Assembly: GCA_002255105.1 (NCBI GenBank)
Contig: NJEK01000007.1
Span: forward strand, 1-18,007
Direction: 5' to 3'
DNA: 18,007 bases
Origin: Candidatus Wolframiiraptor sp. EX4484-121
GTDB lineage: Archaea > Thermoproteota > Nitrososphaeria_A > Caldarchaeales > Wolframiiraptoraceae
This document shows, piece by piece, positions 14,031 to 18,007 of this stretch (positions are counted from its first letter, which is position 1; each line of letters starts with the position of its first letter). The notes under the pieces are model-generated. The model had not been told where the DNA came from. It saw only the letters and a program-made list of their open reading frames with translations, and searched no databases. A program made the translations under genes and the position numbers.

Positions 14031-14558
14031 TCATTTCAAGAGCTCCATGGCCCTCGTTAAAGCGTCTTTAGCGCTCTCGATCTTCGACCGCAGCTCGGAC
14101 AATTGGTTCTTGAGATCGTTGATCTCAGCCTCATACCTCTCCTTAAGCTTCTCGATCTCCTCCCTCTTCACAACCTCCCCGGATCTTATCGCCTCCTCGA
14201 GGCTCGGCTGCTTGAGCTCGAAGATGGATGGTAATTCCAGTTTAACCCCCTCTTTCAGGAAGCGCTCATAGGTCTCCCTGACTATTTGGCCTGCCTTAGT
14301 CTTTCCTCCAAGATGGTTTCTTATGGTCGCCTCGCTCCTGCCGAGCTCATCCGCTATTTGGCTTACGGTCATCTTGGCCCTCTCCCTGGCCAAGGCCGCG
14401 GCCGCGACGGCCAATGAGTCCACCCAAGTCAACCTCTCCTCAGCCTTCCTCAACTCCTCCAAGACATCTGGTCTAAGAATGCTTCCGATCAGTAGGGCTG
14501 ACTCGAGTTTGTGGATCTGCTCCCTCCCGATCGGGGTTAGGGGAACTTCCTCGCTCAT
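14031..14558 (-). CDS. Helix-turn-helix regulator with C-terminal coiled coil, partner of the KaiC-like ATPase
   Basis: The protein has 175 residues. A helix-turn-helix spans about 62-92 (MTVSQIADELGRSEATIRNH, then a turn rich in Lys/Gly), after a helical N-terminal part. Residues 130-172 are a charged heptad-like stretch (EEIEKLKERYEAEINDLKNQ onward), so a coiled-coil dimer is likely. This order of parts matches an archaeal regulator family (COG1318-like) that I recall as commonly encoded next to KaiC-like ATPases. The ATG at 14558 has AGGTGA at 14570-14565, overlapping the KaiC stop, so translation is probably coupled. The GTG at 14561, in frame, is less likely. Confidence 0.85.
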   Translation of the reverse strand: MSEEVPLTPIGREQIHKLESALLIGSILRPDVLEELRKAEERLTWVDSLAVAAAALARERAKMTVSQIADELGRSEATIRNHLGGKTKAGQIVRETYERFLKEGVKLELPSIFELKQPSLEEAIRSGEVVKREEIEKLKERYEAEINDLKNQLSELRSKIESAKDALTRAMELLK

Positions 14559-14563
14559 CACAT

Positions 14564-14570
14564 ATCACCT
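14564..14570 (-). promoter_or_regulatory. Shine-Dalgarno site inside the KaiC stop
   Basis: AGGTGAT on the minus strand contains the TGA stop of the ATPase and serves as the ribosome site for ATG 14558, leaving a short spacer. Its overlap with the upstream stop indicates translational coupling of the two proteins. Confidence 0.5.
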
Positions 14571-15302
14571 ACCAGCTATCTTGATGACCTCCTCGGCTTT
14601 AACTATCATCCCCTTATCCGTTATCTCGAACGGATGCCTCCGCATCGAGTGGGATGTCCCCCTCATCTTCCAGACGATTATACTCCTCCTAAGCTCCCCA
14701 TCAATCTCATCGAGGTCGAGCCTGATTATCCCATCGGCCGCGTGCTCGACTCCAGGGCCCCCGAAGCCCCTCTCGGTCACGCTCACCTGGGAGACTAGGA
14801 TCGATGTGCACCCCATCCCCGACAAGATCTTCTTCAGCTGAAGGACCATCCCCCTGGCCATGGCGGGCTTGGTTATGTAGAGGGTCGTCACCGAGTCTAT
14901 CACCGCCCTTACCGCTCCAACATCCCTAATCGCCTCCCTCAATACGTCGATCAAGGACTGGAAGTCGTCCGGAGCCCTCACCACATATCGCTCACGCTTC
15001 GCCGCCTCCCCGATCCCAGCCGTGAATGCGTCGACTATCGCGAACATCCCCTTCTCCTCATAGGGCCTGACGTTCCAGCCGAACTGGGACATAGAGACCC
15101 TCACCTGGACCGGGTGCTCCTCCAAGACCACTAGGACGCCGGGCTCGCCGAGCCTCAGCCCATTATACAGGTATTGTTGGCCGAAGATCGACTTACCAGT
15201 TCCAGGCCCTCCGGAGAGTAGGACCACGTTCCTCCTGGGGATCCCGCCGTGTAGGATGTCGTCGAGCCCCGGAATCCCGGTTACCACCCTCTCGATAGGC
15301 AT
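14565..15302 (-). CDS. KaiC-like RecA-superfamily ATPase
   Basis: This is a single-domain KaiC-family ATPase of 245 residues (bacterial KaiC has two such domains). The opening [20 protein letters not shown] is diagnostic. Walker A is GGPGTGKS (31-38), a catalytic Glu pair is in VVLEEHP (61-62), and Walker B is VRAVIDSV (D136). The family uses ATP in assembly or signal roles in archaea; the exact role is unknown. It is followed at once by the HTH-coiled-coil protein, a common archaeal pairing, and preceded by a DUF429 gene with a 32-base gap. The ATG at 15302 has no Shine-Dalgarno site; TATA-like stretches at 15335-15343 and 15317-15324 could give a nearly leaderless transcript. Confidence 0.93.
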   Translation of the reverse strand: MPIERVVTGIPGLDDILHGGIPRRNVVLLSGGPGTGKSIFGQQYLYNGLRLGEPGVLVVLEEHPVQVRVSMSQFGWNVRPYEEKGMFAIVDAFTAGIGEAAKRERYVVRAPDDFQSLIDVLREAIRDVGAVRAVIDSVTTLYITKPAMARGMVLQLKKILSGMGCTSILVSQVSVTERGFGGPGVEHAADGIIRLDLDEIDGELRRSIIVWKMRGTSHSMRRHPFEITDKGMIVKAEEVIKIAGR

Positions 15303-15334
15303 CTTAAATGCACCAGATATAACGTTCCCAGCCG

Positions 15335-15946
15335 CTACTTAAATCTCTTCGGCATAACGATAACCCCCTCCTCCGGGTCGCCAACCTCCACGCAGAGTCC
15401 CTTGAGATGGAGTATTCCGATGAGCGCGCATGTGGCCGCGTCGAGTATGTCTCCATCCACATCCATGGGCAGATTCTTCAATCCAAGCCTCCTCAAGTCT
15501 TCTCGAAGCCTCTCAACCCTCTTCGTCGAGATACCCAAGATCTTCTGAGCCCCGGTCGGGAAGACCTCTATCACCTTGAAGCCCAGGTCCTCGAGCCTCT
15601 CCCTGAGCCTGATCCCCCTCATGGTTAGGAGCCTCATGGATCGGAGGGTTAGGGGAAGCGGTCTAAGCCCCATCCTCCTCAAGGCCCTATCACATTCACG
15701 CATAGATCCGGCACGGTCTCCTCGAGGCAGGGTGAGAGGCGCGTCGATGGCCACGATGCTCGGAGGCCTCTCCACTATAAAATCGACTATCTCCTCATCC
15801 CCATGGACCTTAGCAACCTCGCATCCAAGCAGCTCATCCAGATGGCATAGACCAGTCCAGTTCCTCGGAGATCCTGCCAGATCCACCCCGACGGCCGAAG
15901 CCATCCCCCGATTATGGAGGCTTCTAAGAAATTTCAAGCTTTCCAC
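15335..15946 (-). CDS. DUF429 protein, predicted nuclease of RNase H-like fold
   Basis: DUF429 proteins are predicted RNase H-fold nucleases of unknown target. The fold's acidic positions are visible: Asp in [15 protein letters not shown], Asp in [10 protein letters not shown] and Glu in [10 protein letters not shown], plus [14 protein letters not shown] near the end; the family's [14 protein letters not shown] segment is also present. Three starts are possible. GTG 15946 has AAGGAG six bases ahead (15958-15953). ATG 15904 would start five residues before VDLAG, as is usual for the family. TTG 15952 is adjacent to the ribosome site. I chose GTG 15946 for its ribosome site; the 14 added residues are not conserved in type. 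The gene lies 32 bases upstream of the KaiC gene, so they may share a transcript. Confidence 0.85.
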   Translation of the reverse strand: MESLKFLRSLHNRGMASAVGVDLAGSPRNWTGLCHLDELLGCEVAKVHGDEEIVDFIVERPPSIVAIDAPLTLPRGDRAGSMRECDRALRRMGLRPLPLTLRSMRLLTMRGIRLRERLEDLGFKVIEVFPTGAQKILGISTKRVERLREDLRRLGLKNLPMDVDGDILDAATCALIGILHLKGLCVEVGDPEEGVIVMPKRFK

Positions 15947-16019
15947 ACTCAACTCCTTAGACAGCTAAATCAACCCCATCATCGAAAACGCGAAAGCTTC
16001 GTGGATGAGTTTCAAATGT

Positions 16020-16035
16020 GAAAAATTAAAATAAG
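16020..16035 (+). promoter_or_regulatory. TATA box of the tRNA-Lys gene
   Basis: The AT-rich GAAAAATTAAAATAAG is centred about 28 bases before the tRNA. It is the only strong TATA-like stretch in the intergenic bases 15953-16057, which otherwise hold nothing I can identify. Confidence 0.5.
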
Positions 16036-16057
16036 CCTATGAAATAGAGGATAGCTG

Positions 16058-16131
16058 GGGCCCGTAGCTCAGTCAGGTAGAGCGCCGGGCTCTTAACCCG
16101 GGGGTCGAGGGTTCAAATCCCTCCGGGCCCG
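16058..16131 (+). tRNA. tRNA-Lys (anticodon CUU), no intron
   Basis: The cloverleaf is complete: acceptor GGGCCCG (16058-16064) with CGGGCCC (16124-16130), D-stem GCTC/GAGC, anticodon stem CCGGG/CCCGG, loop CTCTTAA with anticodon CTT at 16092-16094, T-stem GAGGG/CCCTC with loop TTCAAAT, and discriminator G at 16131. Length is 74. CCA is not encoded. It lies alone between the DUF429 gene and the Lrp-like gene and is transcribed against both. Confidence 0.95.
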
Positions 16132-16145
16132 CAGTTCAGGAAATT

Positions 16146-16223
16146 GGTGTTAGGCGACATTAGGTGGCATTACTTAAAAACGTTCTAAGGAAAAAATGTT
16201 GGTGATTTAGGGTGTTAGACGAC
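16146..16223. repeat. Short direct repeats after tRNA-Lys
   Basis: GGTGTTAGGCGAC (16146-16158) recurs with one change as GGTGTTAGACGAC (16211-16223), 65 bases further on. A tandem ten-base unit, TTAGGCGACA then TTAGGTGGCA (16150-16169), lies inside the first copy. The second copy runs into the stop of the Lrp-like gene. These could be remnants of a small duplication or chance; no mobile element is visible. Confidence 0.35.
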
Positions 16224-16445
16224 TATCGATGTCTCGCTGCTCAAGACCCCCTCGACCCCGTGGATCTTCGAGAGAACCAGATCTCCTAGGGCCGCTATAT
16301 CCGGGGCCTCAACAAAGGCTATCACATCAAACCTCCCGGTGACCGCGTGAGCGGACTTAACGCCCCCTATACCCGAGATCGCCTTAGCGACATCCCTCGC
16401 TTTTCCCGGAGAAGTCCTTATAAAGACGTACGCGGAGATGGCCAT
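16215..16445 (-). CDS. Stand-alone Lrp/AsnC ligand-binding (RAM) domain protein
   Basis: At 76 residues this is the small-molecule-binding domain of Lrp/AsnC regulators without the DNA-binding half. The pattern is typical: SAYVFIRTSPGKARDVAKAI, then GIGGVKSAHAVTGRFDVIAF and GDLVLSKIHGVEGVLSSETS. Such single-domain proteins are common in archaea and form oligomers that bind amino acids or pair with full-length Lrp proteins. The frame runs open to 16526, but the ATG at 16445 begins right at the domain and follows a TATA-like CTTATCTATATCC (16475-16463) at the right distance, so the transcript is probably leaderless. Its promoter lies in the 3' end of the oxidoreductase gene. Confidence 0.88.
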   Translation of the reverse strand: MAISAYVFIRTSPGKARDVAKAISGIGGVKSAHAVTGRFDVIAFVEAPDIAALGDLVLSKIHGVEGVLSSETSIVV

Positions 16446-16459
16446 ACTATATGATGGCT

Positions 16460-18007
16460 CTAGGATATAGATAAGATTTGCCTGGATGAATGGCTCACCC
16501 TCCATCCGCAGATATCGTTTGCGCATATTATTCCTGAGATCGTGACGGCTTCTATTCCTCCTCCCGGGAATGTGGATGCGCTTGCGAGATATAGTCCCTT
16601 TATTGGGGTCTTGAAGTATGGCCTCTTGGTGTGGATCGATTGGTCGAATGAGTAGATGGCGCCCTCGGGCATGGATGTATATATTTCATAGGTCTTCGGG
16701 GTCGCCGCATCCATCACGACTATGTGCTTGGATAGATCCGGTATCAGCTTCTCAACCTTCTCGATAAGCTCTTCAGCAAGTGTCTTCTTCAATCTAAGGT
16801 ATTCCTCCGTCCCCCTCTCCGGAAAATCTCGATATTTTGCTCCCGTTAGGATCATTACGCCGGCCTTACCCTTCGGAGCGAGGGTTGGATCCGCATTAGA
16901 GTTTATGACCAGATAATATCCCTCATCGAGGTTGACCATTATCGATGGATGATCTCTTAGATTCATGTCGAGTCCTAGGAAGACGGCGAAGCATGAGGGG
17001 GACATCTTCAACCCCCTAATATATTCGAGAAACTCTTTATCCAGATGCCCCTCCCCAACCAATTCTAGAAATGTTGTCTTGGCGTTTGCGTTAGCCACGA
17101 CTATCGGCGCCCTAAACACCCTTCCACAAGCTCTCACACCCCTAACCCTCCCATCCTCCACCAGTATCTCATCCACCCTACATCTAAGCAAGACCCTTCC
17201 ACCATGATCCTCGATGAACCTCCTAAGAGTCTCGGCGAAGTTCTGCGCCCCTCCCCTCGGAAAATATCCCCCATGAATGTAGTATGAGACCATGGCCGTT
17301 AGGGCGCTGCTCGCCGGAACCTCGCTGGGCTCCGCGCCGACATATCCTATTAAGGCGCATAAGAGGGTCTTCAGGCTCTCATCCTCAAAGTATTCGTCAA
17401 GCTTCTCCTTGAACGTTTTACTCATCCAATCATAGAAGTGGGGATGCTCCTTGGGATAGTTTAGGAGCTTCTTCGATCCAAAAACCTTGACGATCAGCTC
17501 GGCTGGCAGGGGAACACCATAGACATTCGCCTCCATATAGCACTCATCATAGGCCATCCTCGCATCCTCAAAGAATCTCCGAATACTCTCCTCCTCAGAT
17601 GGAAACATCTCCGATAATCTCTTGACGAACTCGTCGAGGCTTCCGGCCTCGATGACCTCTCCTCGAAAGATGTATCTCATCCTATTCCTCACGAAGAGTT
17701 CTTCGGGCTTGAGTCCAAGCTCATTTAGGAGATATGTTATCGGCCCCCTCTCCCATAGGCCGCTCACATCCGATACGCCGACGTTGAAGGTGAAACCATC
17801 CCTCTTGAACGATGAGCAATATCCCCCCACCTGATAGTGTTGTTCTAGGACGAGGATCTTATAGCCTCTCTTGGAGAGAAGCGCGCCGCATGCTAGGCCG
17901 CCTATCCCAGACCCAACGATTATCACATCATACTCGTCCTCGGCCTTCGGCTTCCTCGGATCAACCTCAACCCTCCAATCATACTTCCTGAAGTCTCTCG
18001 TCAAGAA
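16460..18007 (-). CDS. CrtI/carotenoid-isomerase-like FAD-dependent oxidoreductase, start at or beyond the right edge
   Basis: This is a phytoene desaturase/carotenoid isomerase/retinol saturase-type flavoprotein. The FAD-binding GSGIGGLACGALLSKRGYKI is near residue 30, followed by LVLEQHYQVGGYCSSFKRDG, and the family's C-terminal SASTFPGGGIEAVTISGIIC region ends it. The 514 residues from TTG 18004 are a normal length. No ATG is seen near that point and the frame is open to the edge, so the true start may lie outside the window. A role in isoprenoid or carotenoid-like lipid chemistry is possible, including double-bond reduction or isomerisation, but no pathway neighbour is visible. The Lrp-like gene begins 15 bases past its stop. 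Confidence 0.88.
   Translation of the reverse strand, partial: FLTRDFRKYDWRVEVDPRKPKAEDEYDVIIVGSGIGGLACGALLSKRGYKILVLEQHYQVGGYCSSFKRDGFTFNVGVSDVSGLWERGPITYLLNELGLKPEELFVRNRMRYIFRGEVIEAGSLDEFVKRLSEMFPSEEESIRRFFEDARMAYDECYMEANVYGVPLPAELIVKVFGSKKLLNYPKEHPHFYDWMSKTFKEKLDEYFEDESLKTLLCALIGYVGAEPSEVPASSALTAMVSYYIHGGYFPRGGAQNFAETLRRFIEDHGGRVLLRCRVDEILVEDGRVRGVRACGRVFRAPIVVANANAKTTFLELVGEGHLDKEFLEYIRGLKMSPSCFAVFLGLDMNLRDHPSIMVNLDEGYYLVINSNADPTLAPKGKAGVMILTGAKYRDFPERGTEEYLRLKKTLAEELIEKVEKLIPDLSKHIVVMDAATPKTYEIYTSMPEGAIYSFDQSIHTKRPYFKTPIKGLYLASASTFPGGGIEAVTISGIICANDICGWRVSHSSRQILSIS
16463..16475 (-). promoter_or_regulatory. TATA box of the Lrp-like gene
   Basis: CTTATCTATATCC on the minus strand, centred about 24 bases before ATG 16445, lies within the last codons of the upstream oxidoreductase. 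It supports the short Lrp-like protein and a leaderless transcript separate from the oxidoreductase. Confidence 0.45.

Noticed and set aside
16446..16526. Longer start for the Lrp-like protein
   Set aside because: It would overlap the oxidoreductase end and add 27 residues before a domain that is complete from ATG 16445, where a TATA box fits.
1..18007. CRISPR array, insertion sequence or integrase
   Set aside because: No regularly spaced repeats, transposase motifs or inverted-repeat ends were seen; the only repeats found are the short ones after tRNA-Lys.

Overview
The window comes from an archaeon. The evidence is the paired archaeal GatD/GatE tRNA-dependent amidotransferase genes, a tRNA-Thr whose 27-nt intron sits in a bulge-helix-bulge fold, a KaiC-like ATPase paired with its archaeal helix-turn-helix partner, an archaeal nucleotidyltransferase family (COG1665-like, recalled from memory), and many leaderless genes with a TATA box about 25 nt before the start codon. 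Arg AGG/AGA and Ile ATA codons are common. I infer a thermophilic member of the Thermoproteota/Korarchaeota (TACK) type, but the sequence alone does not fix the lineage.

Layout. 1-1786: start of a left-edge gene, then four small genes (one plus-strand, three minus-strand) that share one design, a short beta-alpha N-terminal domain followed by a winged-helix-like C-terminus; the third of the four, in window order, is broken. 1822-4905: a GatD-GatE operon (minus) in which GatD is intact but GatE is split by a frameshift at the point where about 55 residues of its GAD-like insert are missing. 5010-8043: divergent FucI-like sugar isomerase (minus) and class I aminotransferase (plus). 8033-10759: a HemK-like methyltransferase (minus), then two tandem paralogous nucleotidyltransferases (plus). 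10756-13781: a large protein ending in a Bud32/RIO-like kinase domain (minus), divergent from a TldE/PmbA-family protein (plus). 13825-13925: intron-containing tRNA-Thr(GGU). 14031-15946: DUF429, KaiC-like ATPase and HTH regulator reading leftwards. 16058-16131: tRNA-Lys(CUU). 16215-18007: a stand-alone Lrp/AsnC ligand-binding domain and a CrtI-like FAD oxidoreductase that reaches the right edge.

How the genes relate. GatD and GatE form the enzyme that converts Glu-tRNA(Gln) to Gln-tRNA(Gln), so a broken GatE would be serious and needs confirming. The KaiC-like ATPase and HTH protein are translationally linked and probably act together. The two nucleotidyltransferases and the convergent kinase fusion form a compact block of unknown purpose. 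Genes are packed tightly: two convergent pairs share a palindromic four-base stop (TTAA, CTAG), and two divergent pairs appear to share a single TATA box.

No CRISPR array, insertion sequence, rRNA or obvious phage gene was seen. The least-explained parts are the small beta-alpha/winged-helix family at the left end and the two lesions (wHTH gene and GatE) with the same form, an internal deletion that also changes frame.
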